Assembly: GCF_000422585.1 (NCBI RefSeq)
Contig: NZ_AUGI01000039.1
Coordinates: 1 to 64,000 of the forward strand
Origin: Hugenholtzia roseola DSM 9546
GTDB lineage: Bacteria; Bacteroidota; Bacteroidia; Cytophagales; Bernardetiaceae
Direction: 5' to 3'
DNA length: 64,000 nucleotides
Part shown: positions 51,417 through 60,408 of the stretch, one piece after another
Numbering within the stretch: the first letter of the stretch is position 1
Layout: every line of letters begins with the position of its first letter
Made by a program: the position numbers and the translations under genes
Notes under the pieces: generated by a model
The model's database searches: none
The model's input: only the letters and a program-made list of their open reading frames with translations
What the model was told of the DNA's origin: nothing

Positions 51417-51432
51417 AAAGTAAAACAGCAAT

Positions 51433-51481
51433 CTTTCATATCCTCATTTTAAAACACAACAAGGATATGAAAGACTTTTTT
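51433..51481 (+). terminator. Terminator after the LolD-like gene
   Basis: CTTTCATATCCT and AGGATATGAAAG form a 12-bp stem around a 17-base loop and lead into a T run. The converging TPR gene ends at 51495. Confidence 0.75.
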
Positions 51482-51494
51482 AGCTGCCTTTATC

Positions 51495-52436
51495 CTATTC
51501 GCTGCAATGTGCTTTCAAAAGTTCTTCCACTTCTTCGCCATATTGCTGCTTGTAGCGCAACTGCTCTGCCAATTTCAAATCGGCACAGGCTTTCTCTTTT
51601 TCGCCCTTGGCTATAAAAATCAAGGCGCGAATTTTATAGGCGTAAGCATTCATGGCTTTATTGGCAATAGAAAACTCTATATCTTTGAGGGCTGCCTCCA
51701 AATCGCCTAATTTATAGTATGCAAAACTGCGATTGCTATAAATTAAGGGTTCTTCTGAATTATATTCTACTGCTTTATTGAAATAAGTTATGGCTTTTTC
51801 ATAATCTTCAAGTTGATTAGAATTATAGCCTAAATTGACATAAGCATAGAAAGTATGCGGCTCAATTTGAATAATTTGTTCTAATATTTCATTTGATTTA
51901 TGATATTCTTTTTCTTTCATATACCAAACAGCTAAATTATTGAGTACCTCTATCTGATTGGGTGCTACCTCAAAGGCTTCCATCAAAGAGGCATACGCCG
52001 CCTTATTTTGCCCCAAACTCACCTGACACGAACTCATATTGAGCAGGGGCTGCCACTTTTCATCACTATCTTTCACTAATTTATACCAAGATTCGTAATC
52101 TTGCAAGGCAAGCTCGAAAAGCAGAAGTGCGCCTGCGGCTTTACCTCGATGTGCGTAAAGTAGGAGCGAATCGGGGTTCTGACGAATCCCCTCTGTGAGA
52201 ACCCCCAAAGCCTCTTTGTACCTTTCCTTGCTCCATTCTATTTCGGCGAGGCGTGAATAAACACTTGCCAATAAGGGATTTTTTTCCAAAACTTTGATGT
52301 ATAATTCCTGTGCTTTGTCAAGTTCCTCTGCCTGAAAATAAGCCTCTGCCTGCGCCCATTTTTTGTTTTTTTGTGCGAAGGTAGAAAGAAATGGAATAGT
52401 TCCAAATAAAATCAAAAAAAGAATGTTTTTCTTCAT
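51495..52436 (-). CDS. Exported TPR-repeat protein
   Basis: The 313-residue product has a signal peptide (ILFLILFGTIPFLSTFAQ, cleavage near residue 21) and about eight tetratricopeptide repeats. Examples are KWAQAEAYFQAEELDKAQELYIKVLEKNP, YAYVNLGYNSNQLEDYEKAITYFNKAVEYN and YSNRSFAYYKLGDLEAALKDIEFSI. Such proteins are periplasmic scaffolds for protein complexes. The partner is unknown. I start it at the ATG at 52436, which gives a good signal peptide; a -7 box lies 37 bases upstream. Confidence 0.85.
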   Translation of the reverse strand: MKKNILFLILFGTIPFLSTFAQKNKKWAQAEAYFQAEELDKAQELYIKVLEKNPLLASVYSRLAEIEWSKERYKEALGVLTEGIRQNPDSLLLYAHRGKAAGALLLFELALQDYESWYKLVKDSDEKWQPLLNMSSCQVSLGQNKAAYASLMEAFEVAPNQIEVLNNLAVWYMKEKEYHKSNEILEQIIQIEPHTFYAYVNLGYNSNQLEDYEKAITYFNKAVEYNSEEPLIYSNRSFAYYKLGDLEAALKDIEFSIANKAMNAYAYKIRALIFIAKGEKEKACADLKLAEQLRYKQQYGEEVEELLKAHCSE

Positions 52437-52472
52437 TTTTAAAGTGTTTTGTATCGCATTTGAAAAGAAAAA

Positions 52473-52480
52473 CAAAGGTA
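52473..52480 (-). promoter_or_regulatory. Probable -7 box for the TPR gene
   Basis: TACCTTTG on the minus strand, 37 bases before the ATG at 52436; no good -33 element is seen. Confidence 0.4.
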
Positions 52481-52579
52481 ACGAAATTGTGGAAAAATAA
52501 GGCTAAAATTTTCTTTCCTTCTGTATTGAAGTGGTAAAAAAATGAAGTAAAATTTAGTTTAAATATTAAAATATTTTTT

Positions 52580-52622
52580 GTTTCAATCTAACTTCGGACA
52601 AGGCAGTGCCTTTTCCCTACAT
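52580..52622. repeat. MITE family A solo core, slightly degraded
   Basis: GGACAAGGCA, G, TGCCTTTTCC at 52596-52616, preceded by TTTCAATCTAACTTC as in the copy at 50.7 kb. No terminal repeats are present. Confidence 0.6.
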
Positions 52623-52676
52623 TCAACAGAGATTTTTTTGTAGAGATTTTTTTGAAAGTGTTTCATAAAAAAATAC

Positions 52677-52713
52677 AAAAAAGCTAATAACAAGAACTGT
52701 TATTAGCTTTTTT
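52677..52713 (-). terminator. Terminator of trxB
   Basis: AAAAAAGCTAATAACA and TGTTATTAGCTTTTTT form a perfect 16-bp stem around five bases, with T runs on both strands. Confidence 0.88.
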
Positions 52714-52722
52714 GTGTCAAAT

Positions 52723-53673
52723 TTAGGCTTCTACCGCTTCTTTTGCAGCCAAATAACGCTCGGCATCGAGGGCTGCCATACAGCCTGTGCCTGCTGCCGT
52801 TACTGCCTGTCGGTAAATTTTGTCTTGGGCATCGCCAGAGGCAAAAACGCCTTCTATATTGGTAAGGCTCGAACCTTTTTGGGTAATAAGGTAGCCTGTT
52901 TCATCTAATTCGAGCTGCCCTTTGAAAATGTCGGTATTGGGTTTGTGTCCGATAGCGACAAAGAAGCCCGTAACGGCAATTTCTTTCAATTCGCCCGTTT
53001 CACGATTGCGCACACGCACGCCACTGACTTCCTCGCTGCCCAAAATTTCGTCGGTTTCTGTGTTCCAAAGAATTTCGATATTGGGCGTGTTTTCCACACG
53101 CTTCTGCATAATTTGTGAGGCACGCATTTTATCCGAACGGACAATCATATAGACTTTGCTGCAAATTTTGGAGAGATAACTTGCCTCTTCACAAGCGGTA
53201 TCGCCTGCGCCTACGATGGCAACTTCCTGCTTTCTGAAAAAGAAGCCGTCACAGACTGCACAAGCCGATACGCCCTTCCCATTGAGGCGTGTTTCAGAGG
53301 GGATTCCCAACCATTTGGCAGAAGCTCCTGTGGAAATAATCACCGTTTGGGCGTGAATTTCATTTCCGTTTTCGTCCCAAGCGAGGTGCGTGCCACCATT
53401 TTTATCAAAAGATACGCGCTCGATAAGACCGCTACGAATGTCTGTGCCAAAACGTGCAGCTTGTTTTTCGAAATCTACCATCATTTGAGGTCCCATAACG
53501 CCGTCGGGGTAGCCCGGATAGTTTTCTACGTCGTTGGTAATGGTGAGCTGTCCACCGGGTTGATGTCCTTTGTATAAAAGTGGGTTCATGCCTGCACGCG
53601 CCGCATAAATGGCAGCCGTATAACCTGCGGGACCCGAACCGATAATAAGACATTTCGTTTGTATCGTTGTCAT
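52723..53673 (-). CDS. trxB: Thioredoxin reductase
   Basis: The 316-residue flavoenzyme passes electrons from NADPH to thioredoxin. The FAD-binding loop GSGPAGYTAAIYAARAG is at about residues 12-28, the redox-active pair Cys138/Cys141 lies in ACAVCDGFFF, the NADPH motif GAGDTACEEA follows, and IEGVFASGDAQDKIYRQ closes the FAD domain. The length is normal. I start it at the ATG at 53673; the preceding in-frame sequence is not part of the family. Confidence 0.95.
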   Translation of the reverse strand: MTTIQTKCLIIGSGPAGYTAAIYAARAGMNPLLYKGHQPGGQLTITNDVENYPGYPDGVMGPQMMVDFEKQAARFGTDIRSGLIERVSFDKNGGTHLAWDENGNEIHAQTVIISTGASAKWLGIPSETRLNGKGVSACAVCDGFFFRKQEVAIVGAGDTACEEASYLSKICSKVYMIVRSDKMRASQIMQKRVENTPNIEILWNTETDEILGSEEVSGVRVRNRETGELKEIAVTGFFVAIGHKPNTDIFKGQLELDETGYLITQKGSSLTNIEGVFASGDAQDKIYRQAVTAAGTGCMAALDAERYLAAKEAVEA

Positions 53674-53873
53674 AGGAAAGAGAGCTTGGATTTTAATATG
53701 AATACATATTGATTTGTACGAAAGAAAGACCGCTTGGGTTTGAAATTGGTAAGCGAAGGTACGAAAAAAACGGCAATCTGCAAAAGCGAAGTTTTCTAAG
53801 GTCTTTTTGCCTTTGGCAGTCAAATTTTAGCCGAATAAAGGAATTTTCTTTTTTCACAAACCAGCATTTTTCG
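53674..53873. other. Divergent intergenic region before the DUF262 gene
   Basis: The first 200 bases of the 411-base gap between trxB and the DUF262/DUF1524 gene are A/T-rich and hold no gene. TACCTTCG, a near match to the -7 box, lies on the minus strand at about 53756-53763 and may serve trxB. Confidence 0.35.
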
Positions 53874-53905
53874 TTTGGAAAGTTGTTGGAAGTTTTGTAG
53901 GTTTG
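53874..53905 (+). promoter_or_regulatory. Possible promoter for the DUF262/DUF1524 gene
   Basis: TTTG at 53874-53877, a 20-base spacer and TAGGTTTG at 53898-53905. The leader to the ATG at 54085 would be about 170 bases, longer than usual, and contains nothing else recognisable. Confidence 0.4.
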
Positions 53906-54084
53906 GGCTATGAGAAAAAGAAACTTCGCCTTTTCGAGTTGGATTTATTGGGGGCTTTTTTAATAAAATTAGTTTCTTTTTTTTGCTGTTTTAATAAAAA
54001 ACATTTATTCTTAGGTTTTGAGGTAAAAATACATAAAACTTGCATCAAAATATCTATCGACTATTATCTAAAAACCACAACAAA

Positions 54085-55776
54085 ATGAACAACAATAACT
54101 TATTGGATACTAAAACTGTCAATAGTAATGACATTTTAGGTAATGGTAAAAAGTATATTGTACCTCTATATCAACGCGATTATTCTTGGAAAGAGGATAA
54201 TTGGGAGGACTTATGGGCAGATATTTTATTGGTTTTAGAAAGCAATTCTGTTCATTATATGGGCGCGATTGTGTTGCAAAGTAAGGGGGATGATGTTTAT
54301 ACAATCATCGATGGGCAGCAACGCCTAACTACTATTACCATTATTGCTTTGGCGTGTATTGATAAAATAAAAGAATTGGCTCAGAATGATATTGACAAAG
54401 AAGCAAATGAGGAGCGAGTAAAACTACTAAGCAGTAAATTTATTGGCGACAAAGACCCATCTTCACTTACTTATTTTAGTAAATTAAAATTGAACGAAAA
54501 TAATAATACATTTTTTCAATCTTATATTCTTACATTAAAAACGCCTGCAACTTTACGAAATTTCAAAGACTCTGATAAACTACTCTTAAAAGCATATAAG
54601 TTTTTTCAAGAAAAAGTAAGCAAATATTTTGAACCTAATCCCAAAGGAGAAGATATTGCCAAATTTTTGAACGAAACGGTTGCTAAAAGGTTAATGTTTA
54701 TTCAAATTATTGTTGAAAATGAATTACGTGCTTATACTGTTTTTGAAACCCTTAATTCAAGAGGCGTGGGCTTGACAGTAACTGATTTATTGAAGAATTA
54801 CTTATTTTCTTTGGTATCTGAGGTTGATTTGCCCCATATTCGTTCTCAATGGAATAGAATTGTAGATACTGTTGGGTTAGATAATTTCCCTATATTTTTA
54901 CGCCATTATTGGATTTCACGAAATAAATTGGTGCGTCAGGAGTACCTATACAAAAATATAAGGACTAAGGTTCAAAATGCAGAGCATCTTTCCTATCTAC
55001 TTGAAGAGTTAGAGAAAAATGCTGAATTGTATGTTGCCTTAAATAATTCGGCAGATGAATTATGGCGTGGAAACAAGGAAATCAAAAAACGCATCAAAGA
55101 ATTAGAGATTTTTCAGGTAAAGCAATGCCTACCTATTTTACTAATCGCATACGATAAAATATTTAATCATTTTGATAAAATACTAAAAATAATAACGGTT
55201 ATCTCTTTTCGGGCTACCGTCATAGGTGGCTATCACAGTGGAAGGTTAGAAGAAGTCTATAACAAAGCCGCCATAAAAATTGATAATGGCGAAATAACAT
55301 CTCCACAGCAATTAGCAGAAGAAGTCAAAGAATTATATTTAAGCGATACAGATTTTAAAAATGATTTTTCAACTATCTCTTTGAATACACGCCGAAATAA
55401 AAAGCTAATTCGTTATATACTTTTTGAATTAGAAAACCAAATAAGTAATAATTCTTATGATTTTGAAGAACATAACGCAACGATAGAACATATCCTTCCC
55501 GAAAATCCAAACGAAGAATGGGAAGCGTATTTTTCCAAAAATGTATTGGAGAACTATGTTTTCAGAATTGGCAACTATACACTTTTGGAAGCAGGTAAAA
55601 ATAGAGAGATAGGCAATAAAGTCTACTCTGAAAAAGTTAAGATATTTGAAGATAGTGGGTTTGAAATGACAAAAAGAATCACTTTTCCTGAGTGGAACGC
55701 TAATAATTTAGATAAAAGACAATCTGAATTGGCAAAAATAGCTACCTCAATTTGGCGGGTATCCTACTACGAGTAA
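54085..55776 (+). CDS. DUF262-DUF1524 (GmrSD-like) restriction-type nuclease
   Basis: The 563-residue product joins a DUF262 domain and a DUF1524 domain. The first shows VPLYQRDYSW at residues 26-35 and IIDGQQRLTT at about 74-83, a nucleotide-binding/hydrolysis motif set of the ParB/GmrS-like fold. The second has IEHILPENPNEEW from about residue 467 and RIGNYTLLEAGKN, an HNH-type nuclease motif. The fusion matches the single-chain GmrSD type IV restriction family, which cleaves modified (glucosylated or otherwise altered) phage DNA. AT-rich base composition unlike its neighbours suggests transfer. It may act alone. Phage restriction is known for relatives but not shown here. Confidence 0.86.
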   Translation: MNNNNLLDTKTVNSNDILGNGKKYIVPLYQRDYSWKEDNWEDLWADILLVLESNSVHYMGAIVLQSKGDDVYTIIDGQQRLTTITIIALACIDKIKELAQNDIDKEANEERVKLLSSKFIGDKDPSSLTYFSKLKLNENNNTFFQSYILTLKTPATLRNFKDSDKLLLKAYKFFQEKVSKYFEPNPKGEDIAKFLNETVAKRLMFIQIIVENELRAYTVFETLNSRGVGLTVTDLLKNYLFSLVSEVDLPHIRSQWNRIVDTVGLDNFPIFLRHYWISRNKLVRQEYLYKNIRTKVQNAEHLSYLLEELEKNAELYVALNNSADELWRGNKEIKKRIKELEIFQVKQCLPILLIAYDKIFNHFDKILKIITVISFRATVIGGYHSGRLEEVYNKAAIKIDNGEITSPQQLAEEVKELYLSDTDFKNDFSTISLNTRRNKKLIRYILFELENQISNNSYDFEEHNATIEHILPENPNEEWEAYFSKNVLENYVFRIGNYTLLEAGKNREIGNKVYSEKVKIFEDSGFEMTKRITFPEWNANNLDKRQSELAKIATSIWRVSYYE

Positions 55777-55801
55777 AAAAGAATATCCCCAAAAACTTAG
55801 T

Positions 55802-55832
55802 TTTGAAAAGATAGGTTTTATTTGTAACTTTG
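55802..55832 (+). promoter_or_regulatory. Bacteroidota-type promoter for the lipoprotein gene
   Basis: TTTG at 55802-55805, a 19-base spacer and TAACTTTG at 55825-55832. An exact consensus match, about 95 bases before the ATG at 55929. Confidence 0.68.
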
Positions 55833-55928
55833 GAAAGAAAGCCTGCTATTCAACCATTTTCCTACACAAAACGCCAACACAATTAGATGTAATATCAGGA
55901 TAATAACCACTTAACAAAACAAATTAGA

Positions 55929-56732
55929 ATGAAAAAATATATAAACATACTTTTTTTATTTATGCTTTTTATGGCTTGTCAACGTCAAGAAAAAGTAATA
56001 GAAACCCTAAATCGGGAATTTCAGATACCTGTACTTATTCAAGCCACAACCCCAGAGAGCTTTGAGCTTGCCAAAGTCGATTCTTTGAGTCAAACATTTT
56101 TTCAATTCTACGGAAAACACAAATTTACAGACACCTTAAAACTTAGTGAGCGTCACAAAAGAGATACAACCTACCTAAAAGATTTTATTTGGGAATATCC
56201 AAAGCCAACAAAAGACGATACTTTAACTACTGATGGATTTCAAATTTTTATTGATTATCAAACAAATGTTTATGACAAAGACGAATATTTTTCAAATGGA
56301 AATTGTTACTTTCCTGTATATGTGGTGAATGAAACCTCACGAACAAAAGTATTTGTTGGTAAAGACGGGCGTGCCTTTGGTATTCAAGAAGCGCGAGACA
56401 CAAGCGAACGGAATAGCGAGCGATGGAGACCCATTGAATCCAAAGGTTTTGATTTTTGTGGAAATGGATATTTTGGACTTAAAGTTCATCCGGGCGAATT
56501 TGTTGTTTTTTTAGTTTCTAAATATAGTGGAAATGAAAAACAACTCATGAGAATTAGACTACAAATAGGAGAGTCGTTGTACATATCAAAATCTTATGAA
56601 GGAACATTTGATAAAAGACAATTTGAAATAAAGAAACACAACTATGTTTACAAAGAGTTGCAAAGAAATAAATCGCAAACGGCTCACTTCTTATTTTATG
56701 GAGCAGTACCAAAGGGTTATGACCACGAATAA
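55929..56732 (+). CDS. Predicted lipoprotein of unknown function
   Basis: The 267-residue product has a lipobox MLFMACQRQ (Cys near residue 17) and an all-beta, charged mature part (FQIFIDYQTNVYDKDEYFSNGNCYFPVYVVNETSRTKVFVGKDGRAFGIQEARD). It shows no recognised domain. Composition is AT-rich, like the DUF262 gene upstream, but it has its own promoter, so the two are not necessarily linked. It ends before a terminator. Confidence 0.6.
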   Translation: MKKYINILFLFMLFMACQRQEKVIETLNREFQIPVLIQATTPESFELAKVDSLSQTFFQFYGKHKFTDTLKLSERHKRDTTYLKDFIWEYPKPTKDDTLTTDGFQIFIDYQTNVYDKDEYFSNGNCYFPVYVVNETSRTKVFVGKDGRAFGIQEARDTSERNSERWRPIESKGFDFCGNGYFGLKVHPGEFVVFLVSKYSGNEKQLMRIRLQIGESLYISKSYEGTFDKRQFEIKKHNYVYKELQRNKSQTAHFLFYGAVPKGYDHE

Positions 56733-56786
56733 TAGACTTACTTTTATAAGCGTAAAAAGCCAAAATATTCACTAATTTTTAAATAT

Positions 56787-56833
56787 AAAGGTGCTATTTT
56801 CTATTCTCCACAAACTTTACAAATAGCACCTTT
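56787..56833. terminator. Hairpin terminator between convergent genes
   Basis: AAAGGTGCTATTT and AAATAGCACCTTT form a 13-bp perfect stem with a 21-base loop, between the lipoprotein and polA stops. Confidence 0.75.
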
Positions 56834-56839
56834 CTGCCC

Positions 56840-59686
56840 TTAATGCGCCTCTAACCAATTTTTGCCTACCCCTGCCTGCGCTTGTAGGGGAACAGCCCAT
56901 TCTACTACCTTCTCCATCAAGGCAATAATTTGAGGTCTGACCTCGTCCAGTTCCTGTAAAGGCACATCAAAAACTAATTCATCATGCACCTGTAAAATTA
57001 ACTTGGTTTTATACTTTTTCTCTTCTAAAAAAGAATCAATTTTAATCATAGCCAACTTAATTATATCGGCTGCGCTGCCTTGTATTGGCGCATTGATGGC
57101 GTTGCGCTCTGCCATGCCACGCATGGTGTAATTGCGCGAATTGATGTCGCGTAAATAACGCCTGCGCCCAAAGAGCGTTTCGACATACTCGGTCTGACGC
57201 GCCTGTGCAATGATTTCGTCCATGTACTTTTTAATGCTGGGAAACTCCCTAAAATATGCCTCTATTAGCTCATTTGCCTTTTTTGACGCAATTCCCAAAC
57301 GCTCTGAAAGTCCAAACGCCGAAATACCATAGATAATACCAAAATTGGCAGTCTTGGCTTGGCGGCGCATATCTGCCGTAACCTGCTCCAAAGGGACTTG
57401 AAAAATTTTAGCCGCAGTAGCGGCATGAATATCACGACCTGCCGCAAAAGACTCTATCATCGTTTGGTCTTGGCTAAAAACTGCCATAATTCTCAATTCT
57501 ATCTGGGAATAATCCACAGAAAGCAAACAATGTTGTTCATCTCTTGGTATAAAAGCCTTTCTGACCTCTCTGCCTCGCTCGGTTTTGATGGGAATATTTT
57601 GCAAGTTGGGCTGCGTAGAACTAAGCCGCCCCGTAGCGGCTACCGCCTGATTGAAAGAGGTATGCACGCGCCCCGTATGGGGGCTAATAAGGGCAGGAAG
57701 GGCATCTACATAGGTAGATTTGAGCTTTTGCAACTCTCTATATTCCAAAATATAAGGAATAATTGGGTGTTTTTCTGTTAGTTTTTGTAAAACTTTTTCG
57801 TCGGTTTGATACTGTTTGGTTTTGGCAGTTCGTTTGGCTTTTTCATCTAATTTTAATTTTTCAAATAAAATTTCACCCAACTGTTTCGGCGAATTGATAA
57901 GGAAAGAAGTGCCTGCTTGTTTGAAAATGTTTTCTTCTAAAAGTACCAATTCCTGCTCCAAATTTTTAGAATATTCCTGCAAAGCCTCTGTATCAATGCG
58001 CACCCCTTCGAGTTCCATCTTTGCCAATACCTTCACCAAAGGCATCTCCATTTGGTCAAACAACTTTTGATAATTTGCCAATGGTTCTTTTAATTTTTGA
58101 TACAAGCAAAAAGTAATATCAGCATCTTCGGCGGCATATTCAAAAATTTTGGTAGGGCTTAAATCGCCCATATTTCCCTGTCCCTTTCCCTTTTTTCCGA
58201 TAAGAGTTTCGATAGAAATAGGACGATAATGCAAAAGTGTTTCAGAAAGATAATCCATATTATGGCGCAAATCAGGCTCTATTAGATAATGCGCAACCAT
58301 AGTATCAAAAAAAGCACCCTTTACCTCGATGCCGTATTTGTTGAGTATTTGATAATCATACTTAATATTTTGTCCTATTTTCTCAATCGCAGGATCTTCT
58401 AAAACAGACTTGAATTTGTTTAGCGTCGCCTCTCTATTTTCGAGAAGCGGCACATAAAAAGCCTCCGCCTGACGGTAGGAAAAAGAAATACCCACAATCT
58501 CCGCCTCCAAGACATCTAAACTTGTCGTTTCAGTATCAAAGGCAAAGACTTTCTGACTCCCCAAAAAATCAACAAGGGCATCAATCTCTGTGTCTGTTTG
58601 CACCAAAAAATAATCGTGTGGGCGCGTCCGTATATCGCGCTTCGGCGCGGCATTTTCCTGCTGTGCATCTTCTACCTGATGTAGCGTTTGGGCAAAATCT
58701 AACGTTTGGGCGGCAGGATTAGCAAACAAGCCTCCTAAATTAGCCGCCGCCTTGCTGTCGCTTTTTTGGGTAGGAAGGTTTTTGCTCTCACTGGAATCCT
58801 CTCCCAAAAGCCTTTTTTTGAGCGTGCGAAATTCCAATTCATCAAATATTTGAGAAAGTGCCTGCCTATCAAAAGGCTCGACGATAAGTTTTTCAGGCTC
58901 GAAAGCAATCGGAACTTCGACATCAATCGTGGCTAAGGCTTTGGAAAGCAGACCCTGTTGGGCAAAATCGCGCACATTTTCCTGCTGCTTGCCTTTGAGT
59001 TGAGCAACATTGGCAATCAAATTTTCAACACTACCAAATTCTTTTACTAATTTTATTGCCGTTTTTTCTCCAATATTCGGAATACCCGGAATGTTATCAG
59101 AAGCATCTCCCTGCAAACCCAAAATATCAATCACCTGTTCGGGGCGTTCTATTTCCCAACGCTCGCAAACTTCTTTGATGCCCCAAATTTCGGTACTACT
59201 TTTTCCTGCAAAAGGCAACTTATAGAAAAAAATATTATCTGAAACAAGTTGCGCATAATCTTTATCTATCGTAACCATATACGTTTGATACCCCTCTTTC
59301 TCTGCTTTTTTCGCCAATGTTCCTATCAAATCGTCTGCCTCATAGCCATCGAGTGCCAAAATCGGAATTTTGAGAGCCTCCAAAATGCGGCGGATATAAG
59401 GTTTGGCTGCCGTAATGCCCTCTGGCTGTTTTTGTCGGTGCGCCTTGTATTCCTCGAAGGCTTGATGGCGAAAAGTGGGGGCAGCGGTATCGAAAGCGAC
59501 CCCAAAATGAGTAGGCTTTTCTTTCTGTAAAATTTCTAATATTGTATTAGTAAAACCCATAATAGCACCTGTATCCAAGCCTTTTGAAGTCAGGCGTGGA
59601 TTTTTACTAAAAGCAAAATGAGCGCGATAAATCACCGCCATCGCATCAACTAAAAAGACTTTTTTTTCTCGCAAAGTAGAAAGCAT
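56840..59686 (-). CDS. polA: DNA polymerase I
   Basis: The 948-residue enzyme has a 5'-3' exonuclease domain (about 1-300, with VFLVDAMAVIYRAHFAF and GYEADDLIGTLA), a 3'-5' exonuclease domain (about 370-550) with intact AFDTETTSLD, and the polymerase domain (about 560-948). Motif A is LLSVDYSQIELRIMA, motif B is RRQAKTANFGIIYG with Phe at the dideoxy-discriminating position, and motif C is LQVHDELVFDVP. All catalytic Asp/Glu residues seen are present, so proofreading should be active. I start it at the ATG at 59686. A -7 box lies upstream at 59724-59731. Confidence 0.96.
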   Translation of the reverse strand: MLSTLREKKVFLVDAMAVIYRAHFAFSKNPRLTSKGLDTGAIMGFTNTILEILQKEKPTHFGVAFDTAAPTFRHQAFEEYKAHRQKQPEGITAAKPYIRRILEALKIPILALDGYEADDLIGTLAKKAEKEGYQTYMVTIDKDYAQLVSDNIFFYKLPFAGKSSTEIWGIKEVCERWEIERPEQVIDILGLQGDASDNIPGIPNIGEKTAIKLVKEFGSVENLIANVAQLKGKQQENVRDFAQQGLLSKALATIDVEVPIAFEPEKLIVEPFDRQALSQIFDELEFRTLKKRLLGEDSSESKNLPTQKSDSKAAANLGGLFANPAAQTLDFAQTLHQVEDAQQENAAPKRDIRTRPHDYFLVQTDTEIDALVDFLGSQKVFAFDTETTSLDVLEAEIVGISFSYRQAEAFYVPLLENREATLNKFKSVLEDPAIEKIGQNIKYDYQILNKYGIEVKGAFFDTMVAHYLIEPDLRHNMDYLSETLLHYRPISIETLIGKKGKGQGNMGDLSPTKIFEYAAEDADITFCLYQKLKEPLANYQKLFDQMEMPLVKVLAKMELEGVRIDTEALQEYSKNLEQELVLLEENIFKQAGTSFLINSPKQLGEILFEKLKLDEKAKRTAKTKQYQTDEKVLQKLTEKHPIIPYILEYRELQKLKSTYVDALPALISPHTGRVHTSFNQAVAATGRLSSTQPNLQNIPIKTERGREVRKAFIPRDEQHCLLSVDYSQIELRIMAVFSQDQTMIESFAAGRDIHAATAAKIFQVPLEQVTADMRRQAKTANFGIIYGISAFGLSERLGIASKKANELIEAYFREFPSIKKYMDEIIAQARQTEYVETLFGRRRYLRDINSRNYTMRGMAERNAINAPIQGSAADIIKLAMIKIDSFLEEKKYKTKLILQVHDELVFDVPLQELDEVRPQIIALMEKVVEWAVPLQAQAGVGKNWLEAH

Positions 59687-59723
59687 GAACAAGAAAGGAT
59701 TGGTGAGTGAGCAAACGAATGGG

Positions 59724-59731
59724 CAAAGTTA
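59724..59731 (-). promoter_or_regulatory. Probable -7 box for polA
   Basis: TAACTTTG on the minus strand, 38 bases before the ATG; the -33 element is weak. Confidence 0.4.
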
Positions 59732-59863
59732 GAAAATTTTTGGTACAACCCACTGCCATTTTTAGCTCGCCACTACAAAGAGCCATGCCCTTTTGGGATA
59801 TGAATTTTAAGGTCTTTACCTGACTTTATCCGACAAAGGCACACATGAAAGCTATTTTTTTCC

Positions 59864-59871
59864 TACCTTTG
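59864..59871 (+). promoter_or_regulatory. Probable -7 box for rbfA
   Basis: TACCTTTG, 28 bases before the ATG at 59899. It makes the longer frame starting at 59845 unlikely. The -33 region has no good TTTG. Confidence 0.45.
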
Positions 59872-59898
59872 CGTTTTGTTTCTCAATTTTATTCTAAT

Positions 59899-60336
59899 AT
59901 GGAAAGCAAACGACAAAAGCAAGTCGCCAAACAGGTGCAAAAGGATTTAGGCGAAATTTTATTACATCATAATAGCCTCTGGAAAGGTGCTTTTATCACC
60001 CTAACAGACGTAAAAGTTACGCCCGATTTGAGCGTGGCACGTGTTTATATCAGCATCTTGCATGGCACACAGCAGCAGGCTGCCCCAAGCGATAAAGAAA
60101 CTTTACTTCTTATTGAAGATAAAAAAGGACTTATCCGACAAGAGTTAGGACAAAAAGTGCGTCACCAGCTACGCCGCGTTCCCGAACTGCAATTTCTACT
60201 CGATACCACAGAGGCAGAAGCCCAAAAAATAGACGCACTCTTAGAAAGTTTGCACATACCTGCTCCCGAATCTGACGCTGACGCAAAACCTAAAAAAGGT
60301 ACATCAGAACCGCCTCTTTCCGAAGACGACTTCTAA
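59899..60336 (+). CDS. rbfA: Ribosome-binding factor A
   Basis: The 145-residue product shows MESKRQKQVAKQVQKDLGEIL (RbfA start), then the KH-like core WKGAFITLTDVKVTPDLSVARVYISIL and KGLIRQELGQKVRHQLRRVPELQFLLDTT. RbfA helps the small ribosomal subunit mature, especially in the cold. A polar tail (ESDADAKPKKGTSEPPLSEDDF) is extra. It precedes the DUF6427 gene by 72 bases. Confidence 0.93.
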   Translation: MESKRQKQVAKQVQKDLGEILLHHNSLWKGAFITLTDVKVTPDLSVARVYISILHGTQQQAAPSDKETLLLIEDKKGLIRQELGQKVRHQLRRVPELQFLLDTTEAEAQKIDALLESLHIPAPESDADAKPKKGTSEPPLSEDDF

Positions 60337-60408
60337 ACGCCTCTTTTGCCTTTCTCTCTCATTTTCAAGTCTTTACCCTTCCTCTCATACCTCACTACGC
60401 CCGCTCGA

